From positions 413,986,283 through 414,050,282 of the forward strand of contig NC_085140.1 in NCBI RefSeq assembly GCF_024139115.2: a DNA stretch of 64,000 bases, read 5' to 3'. The DNA is from Armigeres subalbatus. Lineage: Eukaryota > Arthropoda > Insecta > Diptera > Culicidae. Shown here piece by piece: positions 1-12,079 of this stretch (positions are counted from its first letter, which is position 1; each line of letters opens with the position of its first letter). The translations under genes were made by a program, and so were the position numbers. The notes beneath the pieces were generated by a model that saw only the letters and a list, made by a program, of their open reading frames with translations, did not search any database and had not been told where the DNA came from.

Positions 1-1267
1 AAGGAAAATACAAAAGCAAAAAGGACAAAAATTCTATAAGAATCCAAGAAAAGACAAGTGAACATTTCAGTAAAACTTTGAACGTTTATACGTATTCCTA
101 TACTGGTTCTGGACCAAACCCCATGCTATCCTCTGCTCATCTCAATTCGTCGAGCTGAGTCGATTGGTATATAACACTATGGGTCTCCGGACCTCCTATC
201 ACAGAATCGTCTTGGAAGTGGATATATAGCCTTTTCGTTACACCTTGGTGTACAAGAGAGGCAAAAAAAAATTGTTTTAGAAAGAATTAGGATGGCTGCT
301 CCTTCATTCAAGCCCATGTGTCCATATCAATCGTAATCAATACCCATTAACTATTTCAATATTAAAATATGTACATTCATCACAACATTTCAGATAATTT
401 TAAAGTTTTTAAACATTTAAATTAGATAAATGATGTATCGTCATTGAAAATTAACTGATGAAATTTAGAGTTCGAAGGAAATAAATTGAGGATTATACTC
501 ACCTGGATTTCCAGGTATTCAACCAGTTAAAACTCACCAATCCGACATTTTGTTTGATCAATAAAATTCAGTAGAGTCAGAATAGCGGGAAAGCTTCTTA
601 AAGGTTCTACTACACCCACGAAACGGTCATCAAACCTTCATCTGCATGTCCAGATCTAATCGAAAAACGTCTCCGGAAACAACTGCAGTAGAGCGGCAAG
701 GTCCCTCAAAAAGAACTTCGTCCCGTTACTATTGACTGCGTCCCGGTACTTTCGCAAGATTCCAAACCTACGGCATTGGCATTGGCAACGAGATTTTTCA
801 GCTTTTCTTCTTAATCAAACTGGTACGTGAGAACCGTCGCTTGGTTTTGATTTTTTTGTTCGTCCAATACATTCTTTTTCTTCTTTAAAGAACGATTTGA
901 ACGAAAATTCTTGACAGCTGTTCTACATCTGTTTATTGTCGATAATGGGTAAAAAGTTTACAAATATGCAAATCAACCAATCCCGTACAAGCACAGACAT
1001 CCAAATCAATCATTTTTCGGGATTAGATCTAATCCAAACAAGATTTCACACAGAACGGACGCAGTGAAACGGACACAGCAGCATGAAGGCACTAATAGCA
1101 GCGCCTGATCTGCAGTGGTTACTGCAGATCATTCAACATCAACGGTGCCATGCCAGCGATAGCTCTTTGGTCTACAGCAGCAGTAATGAGTGGCCAAAAG
1201 CAGCACTCATCGGTTGCTATGATGATGCAGGTAGCATAGCTCCCGGTAGAAAGTAAATTGGCCGTCG
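1..1267. other. Intergenic, no gene seen
   Basis: No reading frame with recognisable protein content. A short motif at 144-186 (AATTCGTCGAG..., then TATGGGTCT) recurs in diverged form at 25656-25692, so it belongs to a dispersed repeat. Confidence 0.5.
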
Positions 1268-1963
1268 CACACTGGGGCAGCCTTGGTTCAAACATGGAAT
1301 AAACCTCTCAGTCATTGGAATGATTAAATTGACCATGGGTGTCTTCAGCGAAGTTTCATATACAACATTGCCGACATTTTGGTCAATATTCACCATTTTT
1401 AACGATAATCGCATAAAAGTCCCATACGCCAAATTGGCCAAACAGCGTTTTTAAAGTGCGATTTCTTAAGAGAAGTTGCTTGTTAGTTAATTTGGATGAA
1501 CCTTGCTAAAAATATCAAATTTCCAGAGCCTACTGTGATGATTTATTTGTTTTGAAAAGAAAGACCAAAAAAATGAAATTTGATTGGTAATTGTACTTTT
1601 TTGACACTTTTACTACTGGATATTATTCAAAATCAAAGATGCTGATAAAATACATGATTCGTGGCGGTTATCCAGTTAGAAAAAATGATTTTTGGCGATT
1701 AATCGTGGAAAAAAGGCTAATTTATGGTATTTTTCACATATGCCGATTATGCGATGGGGCAGAGGCGGGCAGCTGTTTTAATCGGCAATGGATAGAAAAA
1801 TTCATGCCCTTTCAAACAAACACTTTCCCAAAGACATGATATTCGATGATTTTTTTCAAAATTAATTTTACTGAATGCCAGTACTGATGCTATAAAAAAT
1901 ACCTCCTTACGATTTTCGATTAGTTAGGAGGGCCCATGTTTGAACCAGGGCTGCCCCAGTGTG
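1268..1963. mobile_element. MITE-like element with 30-bp terminal inverted repeats
   Basis: The ends 1268-1297 and 1934-1963 are inverted copies of each other over 30 bp, beginning CACACTGGGGCAGCC, with one mismatch. The interior of about 640 bp shows no transposase-like frame. GTCG directly precedes the left end and follows the right end, so a 4-bp target-site duplication is possible. I read this as a non-autonomous DNA transposon; the superfamily is unknown. Confidence 0.75.
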
Positions 1964-2225
1964 GTCGCCGACAGCAGTAACAACGCAGGGTTCGAACAAA
2001 CGTTTGGTTACTGTTGGTGATTAGAAAAGCGCATTGTGAAAAGAAAATCAGCTCTCTTCAGGGCCAACATTTTATGTGACAAAAAGGTTGATTACAAAAA
2101 TAGCGTCTGTTGTGTCGATTACCTCCTCTAGTACAAGAACATAAAACAAATAACAAAAATCAATACACTGTTACACAGATAAAGAAGGGTCATATGACCA
2201 ACTTCTTTAAATGTTAAAAACACTC

Positions 2226-2422
2226 CACTTGTCATAAGATGAGTTTATACAATCCCATTGAATTCCACCACTCAATTGTATCTTGACAGATGCGACTTCG
2301 AGTCGAGTCAAGTACGAGACACTGAAGACGGCCTTTCTGTTGAGGTCGAAATACGTATCTGTTAAGAAACAATTAAGTGGTGGAATTCAATGGGATTGTA
2401 TAAACTCGTCTTATGACAAGTG
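2226..2422. mobile_element. Foldback MITE with 53-bp arms
   Basis: Positions 2226-2278 and 2370-2422 are inverted copies (CACTTGTCATAAG... at the left end and its complement at the right) separated by about 90 bp. A related sequence lies at 43856-43990, including the CGTACTTCACTCGA-type interior, so this is a dispersed family. No coding capacity. Confidence 0.8.
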
Positions 2423-3891
2423 AAGACATTCCACTAAAAAGCTCAAAATAATTTTCTTATTAAAAACACTGTTCAACATAAAGATCATCATCATCATATT
2501 GTAGCTAGTGATTGGAAAGACGCTTTGTTTTTTTTTTTCAATGGACGAGATAAAAATTATCAACCGATGAGAAATTTCGCAACATAACGAAACACAACCA
2601 CGTGGTGACTGAGTGGTCTTTGCTGGTGGTTGGTAAAACAATTTTATTTGCTCAAACGATTCTATAATTTAGTTAAGGTTAACTTTTCAAAAGAACCCAT
2701 ATTTTTTTACACCTCTAACTGTTTCTAAAATTTATAACAAAAAATTGAAAATGTTTCGATTTTTAAAGCTTTGCCTAGCATTCTATTGGAATTTGAACCA
2801 ATATCAGGCCAATCCGGCCGGTTTACACGTGCAGCACTTTTTAAGTTTTTGTTTTTGATTCTTATGATAGTTAGAGGCTTTAAAAATATGCGTTCTTCGA
2901 GAAAGTAGACTTCAAATAATTAACTTTAGCTTAATTTATCTGTCGATCAATGCAACAAAAAAACATTGAAAAATTTATTAATTCAAGAAATTGGACAAAC
3001 TTTCTGAAAAATCACACAATTTTAAAATTTACATAACTTTCAAAATATTCACTATTCTTGTTTACATTCGAATGCTTTTTCGTTGTTGATGCGCATTCTT
3101 GTTAAACCCTTTCTTTCCCAATTGTAGAGCTCCATAAAATATTATAATCGAACACTTGTTTTTTCGCTTGTCACTGATATTATGCTATGCCAAATAACTT
3201 TTATTCTGCCAATTTTCTCAAAGATGCTTCTTTCCTATTGAAATCTTAAAAAAAAGTCTTCGGAAAGAGAAGGTTAAGTCAGCAAAAGCAATTGGAGAAA
3301 CGGTTATTTGTCGTAAACTATATACCTACTATTTTGCATGTTTTGCCAACAAAATTTCAAAAATAAAAATGTTGAGTTTATTGCACGTAACTGTCGATGT
3401 TATCCATCCTGTCTTTTACTACGAATGTCACAATTCAAGTGTCATTTTTTCGCTTGATATTTTATGAGTATATCACATCCTGTCTACACAGAAAAAATAA
3501 AGAACCTAAAAAAAGTTTAAAGAGCTCAACTTTGAGTACGGAGTTTAAATTTTTAACTCAAAAGTAAGTAGTTTTCACCATTGTCTCGGGGGAGTGAAAA
3601 TAACATAAATTTGAGATGATGAAACTTCATAGTGGGTGAAAACTCAACACGGGAGAAAAGGCAAAGTACTTACCGGATTATTTCTCATTTTACTTATTTT
3701 TGGCTTCTTCCGCGCAAGGGCCGATTTGAGTGATAGGAACCATAAAGTGAGATGTTTCCCGGTTCCGTGTAGAACTGAATCTTCAACGTGTTTAGAATAA
3801 TATTGAATATTATAGGTCCACCAATTCAGAAAAGAAAGAAATGTGTTTTCTTCAATTAAAAAAATGAATTGCATAATTTATCATATGAGTG
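2423..3891. other. AT-rich intergenic
   Basis: AT-rich sequence between the MITE and the 3' end of the first P450 gene. I see no gene and no clear repeat, and the short open frames have no recognisable protein content. Confidence 0.5.
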
Positions 3892-3897
3892 TTTATT
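3892..3897 (-). terminator. Candidate poly(A) signal AATAAA
   Basis: AATAAA on the minus strand about 110 bp beyond the stop codon of the first P450 gene. It is the best canonical hexamer in a plausible 3' UTR position; the motif is common by chance in AT-rich DNA. Confidence 0.4.
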
Positions 3898-4006
3898 TGA
3901 GTGTTGTATTAACATATAAAAATCATTATGTAACATTAAAAAGCAAAAAACTCAGAAGAACGGGACAAATATGCTTATATAATAAATTAAAGTGTTTGGG
4001 CTTCAC

Positions 4007-5535
4007 TTAACGAGTCGATATCTTCAAAGGAATGCCTCCCTTCGGTAGCAGTGGCACCGTAGTTGCGCAGAAGGAAATTTTCGGACCACGTGTTGCTTCA
4101 AAGTTGAACTTGGACAAAAGCAGTACCAAACAAATCTTGGTAACCATCACGCCCATTCTGAAACCTATAGAATGGGGTCAATTATGCTACTCAAAATAAA
4201 ATTTCCAATATTTAACTCACCAATACAGTTCCGAGCCCCTTCTCCAAATGGATAGAATGCTTTCTCGTCGTAGTCTTTTGTTGACTTATCGAACCTCTCC
4301 GGATAGTACCGTTCAGGTTCAGGGAAATACTGCTCGTCCATGCCATACGCAAGCAACGGAAGTACAACCTGAGTTCCCTTTTTTATAACAATGTCTGAAT
4401 TGGGAACGGCATAATTGTTGGTACATTCCCGATTTAAAATTGGAAGCCCCGGATACTTTCGAAGTGTTTCTTTCACACAATGGTCCAGATATGCGATCTC
4501 TTTGATACCGTTGTAAGTCAGCTCACCATTAGTTTTCACCAACATTTCGTCTATTTCCGCTTGGAGTGTATTCATTGTTTCTGGATTTTGGGTCAACTCA
4601 TGCAATGTAAATGATATTGCACTCGTTGAAGTATCCGAACCTGCTACGTAAAATAAGAACACATTTGCTGCACACTGTTCCAAACTTAGAACAACTTCAT
4701 TGTTTCTAGAGTCCTCTCTGCGTAGATCAATCAGAAGCTGAATAAAGTCCTTTCTCGTGATGTTGTTCTTCTCGCGGTATTCGATTTGTTCCGTCACAAT
4801 GCCCGTCACAAAATTGATCATCTCGGGAGTCAACGAGGTTGTTCTTATGATTTTTAAAAGTCCTGGACAAACGAACGTTGCAGCGGAACGAACGTTATTC
4901 AAAAATCCTTTCGCTTGAGACTCTCGAAGTGTTAGACTGAAGGAATCGTTTGGATCCTGGATACAGTTTGCTTCGATACCGAAAAATACCGACGCAATAA
5001 TCTGCAAGACACACCGAGAAACCAAATCACGCATTTCCAACACTTCATTCTTTTCGGCAGATGGTTCGAGATACTTCTGAAACTTATGTCCAACATCCAT
5101 AATCGTGGGCATCATGTTGCGAAGCTGTCCACCGGTGAACAACGGAGTGAATTTGTTTCTCAAATTGCGCCATGGCTTGCCGGGGAGCGCGAACAAATTG
5201 GCGGAAAACGGATCACTTTCTTCATCGTAGTAGATACCGCGATCGTGGAAATAGCTGAAATCCGTCGTCATTATCTGATGACCGAGGATTGCATCGCGGA
5301 TCAGAATGGCCGGACGGAAGAATAGGTAGATCCCCACCAGGCGCTCCTTGGATTCCTGGTAAAGCTCGTTTGTGGCGACACCGAAGGACTCCGTTTGGTT
5401 GGCAACTTTTTTCAAATTCCCGTAAGGAATGTGCGGCTTGACGTTCGGTACTCCGTGTCGATCCCAGTATGAGTAGACGTAACGAATGGCAAAGGCGATT
5501 GCTATCCAAAACAGTGCGAACGTGTAGATGAACAT
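4007..5535 (-). CDS. Cytochrome P450, CYP6-type, two exons (gene 1)
   Basis: Predicted microsomal haem-thiolate monooxygenase of 490 residues. Exon 1 (4221-5535, 1315 bp) joins exon 2 (4007-4164, 158 bp) across a 56-bp phase-1 intron with GTGAGT donor and CTATAG acceptor, splitting the Gly codon after the haem Cys-Ile. Residues 1-22 form the N-terminal membrane anchor. Visible motifs are W-R-N-L-R (helix C region, ~122-126), I-helix AGSDT (298-302), K-helix ETLR (356-359), PERF (412-415) and the haem loop FGEGARNCIG with Cys437 as thiolate ligand. The intron at the haem Gly and the WRNLRNKFTP helix-C segment are typical of insect CYP6 genes, many of which act on plant toxins or insecticides; the substrate here is unknown. 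No disruption is seen. The paralogue at 28.1-29.7 kb has identical exon lengths. The CYP6 family call is from motif recognition; I do not assign a subfamily. Confidence 0.93.
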
Positions 5536-5582
5536 TTTGAGCTATTCGGAACTTGTACGTTCAGGAAGAGAATCTCTGAAAC

Positions 5583-5616
5583 TGAAGGAAGCCATCGTTT
5601 TCCACTTGCTTTTATT
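5583..5616 (-). promoter_or_regulatory. Core promoter of P450 gene 1 (TATA-like plus Inr)
   Basis: On the minus strand AATAAAAG (5609-5616) lies 33 bp upstream of an arthropod initiator TCAGTTT, with the expected start A at 5583. This gives a 5' UTR of about 47 bp before the ATG at 5535. The paralogue has TATAAAAG and TCAGTTT with nearly the same spacing, which supports both calls. Confidence 0.65.
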
Positions 5617-7116
5617 GTCCCGCTATTCGTTGAGAAAAAAATGAGCAAGTAAACACCTACTGATAAAGCCTTGATAGTGGCTCTCAAAGTTTAGTTTTAA
5701 GAACAAATGAATGAAGCGAATCTACTTTAGGGTTGAATACATTTACATATTATAAAGGTGGGCAAGGGTAGAATGTTGTTATAAGAGAATCGAAATTCAA
5801 AGTAGCGTAATTAAAAAACTAAAAGCAACTGTACATTCAGACTTTTTTCAGATTACTTTTTTTTTCATAGTATCTTAAATTCGTTTCTTATCTTGGCCCT
5901 CCATATAGAGAATCATTAAAAAATAGTTTCAAAGATTTTAAAGATCAGAGTTCGGGATTTGAGTCAAAACGGTAGATTGATTAAGAAACAGAATCACTCT
6001 TATCCCAATTTCACAAAATTTTGAAAAATTTCATATCTCATTTTCATCATCGACGTATTATCAATATACCCAGCAGATAATTAAAAATGGCTTCTGAGAT
6101 TTATGTGTTCACTGGCTTTACCTGTGATAACAGCTTTATTTCATATCTTATCTATCTCCCAAACAAGTCAACTTGCACCCAAGCAGTGAGTATTCATGAA
6201 TATTCCTGTCAAACAAAGAGCAAAACGTGGACCGGTAGGTAAGTGAGTTTGCGATTTTTTGGTGTATCCAATGAAGCCAACGCTTCTCAAGTTTTGCGTC
6301 TCGTCTTTGAAATCGTGTACATACATATTCAATACCTACTCACAAGCTTAGATCTAGACGATCATTGACCTACGCCACCTGACCTGTATCGTTGATTCAT
6401 ATTGCGTCTTTCTTTAGTTCACCAATGAAGTGCGTAGATACAGGGCAAATCTGAATGCGACTGAGTTCGATTCCGCTTCCATATCTAAAATAAGTTCTAG
6501 TCAAACATCTTTATCGATTCTTTAGATATGGAGGTAGAACTAAATGTTTTGGCCGGAATCGAATCGAGATCAATTGTTTCTGTTCCTTCTGGTTATTTTA
6601 GATTTTTCCTGTAGGTTATTCACTCTCAAAAACTTTGAAAATTGAAAATAACCCGATTGGCATCATGATTTTGTGTATTCGAAGAGGATTTTTATGGGTA
6701 TACAACCAGTTACCCTACAGTCGTTCTGTTTAACCTTGACAAAAGAGCGAGCTGAAACTGAAAAATAAATGCTGCGCGTGTTGCATACAAGCCGGCACGT
6801 TTATGTCTAATCTTGTATGGCAACCAAATTAGGCTTGATGCCCACTCTTTTCAACGCTGTATAAACGCAACGTTAATAATAACACAGACAGTGCATCGGG
6901 AAAAAGCGTCGCCGCGCCAATCCACACATGCACCTTTTTCACGCCACCATCCTTGAGGAAGAATGCGCCAAGATCTACAAATGTGTCAAGCGTGTTGTAC
7001 CCAAGCTTTTCGTAATCTTGAAACCAGAAATATATTAAAAATAAATTAAAGAACGTAGATCTTATATATTAAGATGCCATAGAAAACAAGGAAAAATCGC
7101 TGAAGTATAGTTTTCA
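5617..7116. other. Intergenic upstream of P450 gene 1
   Basis: No gene seen. A 17-bp word around 6162-6180 (CAAACAAGTCAACTTGC) recurs near 30203-30219, roughly 0.6 kb upstream of each P450 gene. It could be a remnant of duplicated 5' flank or a regulatory word. Confidence 0.45.
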
Positions 7117-7386
7117 GAAACGCATTTTAGTTGGCAGCTCCTAGGGAACAAAGCACCATGCGTCGGCGCATCAGCATTCTGGTATGGATAGTGCATGGAG
7201 ACGCAAGTACATTGTGAGTTAGTGCCACTAGGGCGTTTTGCCTCGCCAAAATGTTAGATGTTTCTTCAAAATGAGGAAATTTTCGGTTTTTCGGACCTTC
7301 CCATACACTATTTTGAAACTTTTTTCGCCTAACCTACATAATTTTAGATCTAGTTTTGTTACGGCCATCTTATTGACGGTAAATAT
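7117..7386. repeat. 270-bp dispersed repeat, copy A
   Basis: Aligns along its whole length with 30812-31086, in the same orientation. Shared blocks include ATCAGCATTCTGGTATGGA, GGGCGTTTTGCCTCGC and TACATAATTTTAG. It lies about 1.6 kb upstream of P450 gene 1, while copy B lies about 1.2 kb upstream of gene 2. No coding content. It is either a transposon copy or conserved flank from the P450 duplication. Confidence 0.75.
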
Positions 7387-7561
7387 CTCAACCTGGTAAC
7401 TATATCCATACCTACATCTTGCTATTGAAGACAACAATAGAGCTAAATGATAACAGCAGATTCTGTTTCAATTCATCTTCTGTTCTTGCATCGCACTATC
7501 ATTTTCTACGACCGAACGTTGTTATTCAGTGAGCCACACCCACATCGTGCGCGATTAGGAT

Positions 7562-9173
7562 ATGTCAGAGGAAGCTATCGTCTGTGTTATTTGTGGTCAT
7601 GAAGAAAAAGATCCGCGAAAAGTAATAGAATGTGTCTATTGTCACAAGTGCGAACACTTCAAGTGTAAAAATGTGATAGGCAATGCCGTCAGAAAGCTGC
7701 GAAAACAAACCTACTTTTGCTCTCCGGAACGCAACACCATCTTTCAGCAATCATCCCACACCGTGGCAATGGAGTCGCAGGTTCTGAAGGAATTACGTTA
7801 CGTTCTAACGGAGGTGCGAGTTACTAGAACTGAGTTACAAGCTGTGAAGACTACTGTTGGTGACATCGAAAAATTTCAGAATTTTCTTTCGGAAAAACTG
7901 GACTCTCTACTGGGAGCACTGAAATTACATCTGCGTGGGAAACAACAGGCAACATCGGATACTGTGAATCAGCTTGAATTAGAAGTGGATCGTCTCAAAA
8001 GATCCGCGATATCAAGGAATGCCGTTATACTTGGAGTCCATATGAAGAGAAACGAAGAAGTTGAAATGACGGTACGCAAAATTGCAGCTGCTGTTGGCTA
8101 TCAACTGCCCGACGGTGCTATCGAGGAATCGAAACGACTCGTCAACAAAGACGCCAAACAGTATGGAACTAACGTGCCACCCACCCCGTATTTTGCAGAC
8201 GAACGTGTCAAAGAGGAATTGTTCAATCGACAAAAAATCATGGACCTTTGTTAGCTTCTGCTGTGGATCCAGCTTTCAACACATCCACAACGAAAGTAGT
8301 TTTGCGTGACGAACTCACACCGTATGGTATGGAGCTGATGAAAGAAGTGCGAGAATTTCAGGATCTATCTGACATCAAATTCGTTTGGCCAGGTCGGAAT
8401 GAAGCAATACTAATGAAGAAAACCGAAGGCTCAAAGGTGGACATAATTCGGAGCCGCAAGGATCCCGACTAGAAGGTCATATCAAAATTATATCAACCTA
8501 TGTTATTATGTTATACTAAATTTTTATAACAAAATTTGTTAGAAACGTGGTGCAGGATGTTATTAAAATATCTAAATTTCTATCAAAAATCACACTACTG
8601 GATACAAAAAACTATCAAATTTTGTTACAATTTTATCATAAAAATAACATATTTTGTTAGAAAATTATAAAAGAATCAGATACAAAATATATTGTTCCTG
8701 TGCAGATGCAAATTTTTACAGTTCGTGATAGGTCTCCAGATTGTGATCAACAATACGAAACTTTTGTTTTTGTCTGAACAAGAATATTTTTCGAGAACAT
8801 GAAACTAAAAACATTACAACCTTTGCAAATTATACCAGCGTTGTGATATCTATATGGCTGGAAGACCTTGCTACATCTATTTTAATTGCCTACTGTTGGG
8901 CAATTCGGTGTTAAGCATTTTTTAAATCATATTATGATAAAATCCTGTTACAACATTTGAAAGTTAATGGCTACTAAGAACAAAATTGTATCAAAACAAG
9001 TTATAAATATCAGAATATGTTAATATTGTGTTCAGTTTCTGTTATGCTCTTTTAGTCGGGATGTGAAACGGCTTGGACAGATCAGCACTAAAAGATTATT
9101 GAACGACTCGGGTAGAAGCAGTTCGAACACTTCATCACCAACCGGTAAGCCTTCCTTGAAACGTAGGCAATAA
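7562..9173 (+). pseudogene. ORF1 of a CR1-group non-LTR retrotransposon, broken
   Basis: Starts at ATG 7562. Residues ~8-35 carry a PHD-like zinc cluster (CVIC, CVYC, HFKC), typical of ORF1 proteins in CR1-group elements. The last zinc pair is damaged: the FCSPE segment is followed by R where the second Cys is expected. A coiled-coil-like stretch (KELRYVLTEVRVTRTELQ) follows. The frame breaks near 8250 (stop at 8252-8254), then continues in another frame to 8472 with the conserved KFVWPGRN segment. It is then interrupted by an AT-rich insertion (8473-9058), and its last ~37 codons (DVKRLGQISTKRLL...) resume at 9060 and stop at 9173. The product would be an RNA-binding nucleoprotein; this copy cannot make it. 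Confidence 0.8.
8473..9058. mobile_element. AT-rich insertion inside CR1 ORF1
   Basis: About 585 bp of AT-rich, stop-filled sequence with recurring ATAACAAAATTTTGTTA-like words separates two parts of ORF1 that otherwise read on. Its ends show only weak inverted similarity, and TA borders both sides. Most likely a MITE insertion. Exact ends are uncertain. Confidence 0.55.
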
Positions 9174-9208
9174 GCGAATCCTCGAGGTATAATGATTATT
9201 TTGTAATA

Positions 9209-10390
9209 ATGTCACTGTATACTAATGTATACAGTCAGAATGATTCAGAAGAAGATTGGTTGAGAAATAAATGCATTGGGAACAATAAGACACTGAAGAT
9301 TGCTCAATTGAATATCAGAGAAATGAATGAAATTTCAAATTTCGATTTTATTGGGGAGATGTTGGTTCGTTATTGGATGCGGATTGATGTAATCGTGTTG
9401 TGCGAAACGTGGATCAAAGAAGAACGTAAAGGGCTATTTAAGCTCAATGGATACAGCGGCGTGTTCTCATGTAGGAATCATTCTCACGGTGGATTAGCAG
9501 TTTTTGTTCGTAGTGATTTGGTTACAAGTATTGAGGCGAATTTAGAAATATATGGCTTTCATCATATCCATTTGCGACTTCCTTGTAGTATGAAGATTGA
9601 TCTCCATGCTATTTATAGACCGCCGGCTTTCGGAAGTAGAAAATTTATGGCAGAGCTTGACGAAATGCTTTCAAATACTCCAAATGGAAATGAATGTGTA
9701 ATTATTGGAGACTTGAACATTCCCACTAACTCGCTTTCAACATCCAACTGCTCACAGCGTATAATTTGTCCGTCACAAATACAAATGTGACGAGGCCTGC
9801 TAGCAACAACATTTAGGATCACGTTGTGTGCACCGAATGTTTAGCAATGTCCGTAGTAAATGAGACGATTGTAACAGATATCAGCGACCATTGTCTAATC
9901 GTCTCTACATTAAAACTGAGTAGCACTATTGAAACTAGAGTGTTGCAGAAGAAAATTGTCGATAACAGACGTCTTAGCGAATGCTTTTCAGCTGCAATCA
10001 ATGAGTTACCAGGACACATGACAGCTAGTGACAAACTTTCCCACGTTGTAGACTTGTATACTGCCGCTAACCGCAAGTCGAGCACATCTGTATATGGAGG
10101 CCCATATACAGATGTGCTCGACTTGCGGTTAGCGGCAGTATAGTACGCTTTTAACGCAATGCACTAGAACTGTACGTATGAACGCTAGAGTCAAAGGAAA
10201 TTGCCCTTGGATGACTTTAGATATTTGGAAGCTGATACGCATAAAAGAGAATCTTTTGAAAAAGACTGCAGAGAAGGTCACCAGAATAGGTTTTCACTTC
10301 GTTAGCTCGCACAATCTTGGACAGAACATCGTCAAACCACACGAATCAGCTGCCAACGAGCAAGAAAAACATACATTTGACTCCCAATGA
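9209..10390 (+). pseudogene. ORF2 endonuclease part of the same CR1-group element, broken
   Basis: Reads into an apurinic-type endonuclease domain: AQLNIREMNE (catalytic Asn region), LCETWI (Glu), IYRPP, IIGDLNIP (Asp) and, after a frameshift near 9775 and a nonsense codon at ~9814, TDISDHCLIV (Ser-Asp-His). A perfect inverted duplication at 10057-10142 cuts the reading frame. The linker then continues in fragments to ~10390 (NCPWMTLDIWKLIRIKENL). No reverse transcriptase of this element remains. It follows ORF1 by about 35 bp, as expected for one 5'-complete but 3'-deleted copy. Confidence 0.8.
10057..10142. repeat. Perfect palindrome, 41-bp arms with 4-bp spacer
   Basis: 10057-10097 and 10102-10142 are exact reverse complements separated by AGGC. 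The left arm is the endonuclease-linker coding sequence, so the right arm is an inverted copy inserted by a snap-back event. Confidence 0.95.
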
Positions 10391-10990
10391 CTTTTAGGGG
10401 GATTAGGAGATCTCAGCTGAAAAACTGATGGCCTATGTCAAATCATCGAAAAACATGAAGGCTCCAGGCAACGTGCCGAATCTCAACTTTAAACACACGA
10501 GTGCTCCGTTCTTTGAGAACGTTCCGCTGACCAGGGTCTCCATCTCAACTTCTTCCCATTGTATCAAAAAGTTATCGTCCCATCAGCCTTCTCTCCCGTT
10601 TCGCCTGAAGACTTTAAAATCGTTCTCAATGGCACCACAATGAAATGGACCAGTGGGGCTGACTATCTAGGCTTAACCCTCGACAGGAAATTTATTTTTC
10701 GGCAACAGGTTGACCAGACAGTGACTGTGTAAGTGTAACGTGTTGTTGAAACTACTGTAACCTTTGATCATCCATCGGTCGTCATTTTCTCTGGAAAATA
10801 AGCTTGCTGTCTACAAGCAAAATAATCCTCCCCGTAATCAAATATGGCATGCCGGCCTAGGAGAGCTGCACCAAAACTCATCATCTGAAACTCCAACGAG
10901 CTCAAAACAAGTTCCGGCGGATGATCCTCAACCCTCCCCACAGGACACGAAATTCTGAGGTCTACCGTCTGGCCGAGATGAAAACACAAA
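10391..10990 (+). pseudogene. Jockey-type ORF2 relic with internal deletion
   Basis: 10428-10500 encodes AYVKSSKNMKAPG, matching the start of the RT segment at 40746-41585 (AYIKSSKNMKAPG). The RT core is missing, and the next recognisable piece (~10650-10720) is the thumb motif DYLGLTLDRKFIFRQQV. Later pieces are out of frame. An internally deleted Jockey-type copy abutting the CR1 relic. Confidence 0.65.
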
Positions 10991-11134
10991 GTAGTAAGGT
11001 TATATTTTTTATTAGGTTGACCAATGCTCCCCAAAGGCTGTCATGTGAAATTAGATACATTTTTCAAACAACTTTTTTTTTCAAGTTAACATCAAACTTT
11101 TAAGTAACCAAATATGAAGGGATGTATAGCCAAC

Positions 11135-11305
11135 TACTTGGGGGCGTACACATAGTACGTAAGCACTTATGATGAGAGGGGGTGGGGTTCGTCATTTTCT
11201 TACGCACCATATAAATAAAAAATCATTTGCATGAAAAAAATCTTACATGGGGAGGGGGGTCGAAAACCCCACAAAAAATGCTTATGTAATATGAGTAAAA
11301 CCCCT
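11135..11305. mobile_element. Decayed MITE with G-rich/C-rich arms
   Basis: GTACGTAAGCACTTATGATG near the left end mirrors AAATGCTTATGTAATATGA near the right end. The arms contain GGGGGTGGGGTTCGTC and GGGGAGGGGGGTCGAAAACCCC around a T/A-rich middle (TTACGCACCATATAAATAAA). This architecture resembles a MITE family common in mosquitoes. Boundaries are approximate. Confidence 0.5.
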
Positions 11306-11567
11306 TCCTTGTCATGTACATTGAATTGAAAAAGACGACATGCATCGTACTGGATCATACTGATCATAATAACTGTTTCGAGCACCAAGCTGAACGGGAT
11401 TAGAGGACTGCGCTGAAGCTGCCGCTTGGAGAATAAAAGTATGAAGTCTTTGAGCTTCTATAGTTTATTATTATTGTTGTTTATTTTTTGTATATTTATT
11501 TAGACCACCATCTTCGACCTTTAACTTAAAAGCAACACAAAATGATTCAAATTAATTTAATCCTATT

Positions 11568-11650
11568 CTGAGACATCTCACTACTCATTTCGCGTTCCTC
11601 ATTTTTTACAGTGAGAAGTGAGAAATGAGAAATGAGAATTGAGACGTCTC
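11568..11650. repeat. Imperfect inverted repeat
   Basis: GAGACATCTCACTACTCATT at the left mirrors AATGAGAATTGAGACGTCTC at the right. It directly precedes the TTTCGGCCAAA minisatellite and may be its flanking element. Confidence 0.5.
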
Positions 11651-11679
11651 TCTTCTTGATCCTAATTTCTCACTTTTCA

Positions 11680-12055
11680 AATGACCTTTTCGGACAAATG
11701 TCTTATTCGTCCAAATGTCCTATTCGGTCAAATGACCTTTTCGGCCAAATGACCCTTTCAGCCAAATGCCCCTTTCGACCAAACGACCTTTTCGGGCTAA
11801 TGACCCTTCCGGCCAAATGAACCTTTCGGCCAAACGACCCTTTCGGCCTAATGACCCTTTTGGCCAAACGACCCTTTCGGCCAAATGACCCTTTCATCCA
11901 AATTACCCTTTCGGCCTAATGACCCTTTCGGCCAAACAACCCTTTCAGCCTAATGGTCTGGTCGGTCAAACGATATATTTGGCCAAACAACTATCCGCCT
12001 AGTAGCATTCAGCCAAATGGCTTTCGGCCGAATGAGTTTTAGCCAAACGACCCTT
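11680..12055. repeat. Minisatellite of ~15-17-bp units (CTTTCGGCCAAATGACC)
   Basis: More than twenty tandem, variable copies of CCTTTTCGGCCAAATGA-like words, with alternating AAACGACC and TAATGACC variants. Open frames across it are artefacts of the repeat. Confidence 0.9.
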
Positions 12056-12079
12056 CCCCGCTAGTTTATTAGCATACAC

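Noticed and set aside
4165..4220. Reading the first P450 exon through to the frame's stop (456 residues)
   Set aside because: The tail after the haem Cys-Ile-Gly is unrelated to P450s, whereas splicing a 56-bp GT-AG intron restores a conserved C terminus that matches the paralogue.
7228..7437. 69-aa minus-strand frame
   Set aside because: It lies within the 270-bp dispersed repeat and is not preserved in the second copy.
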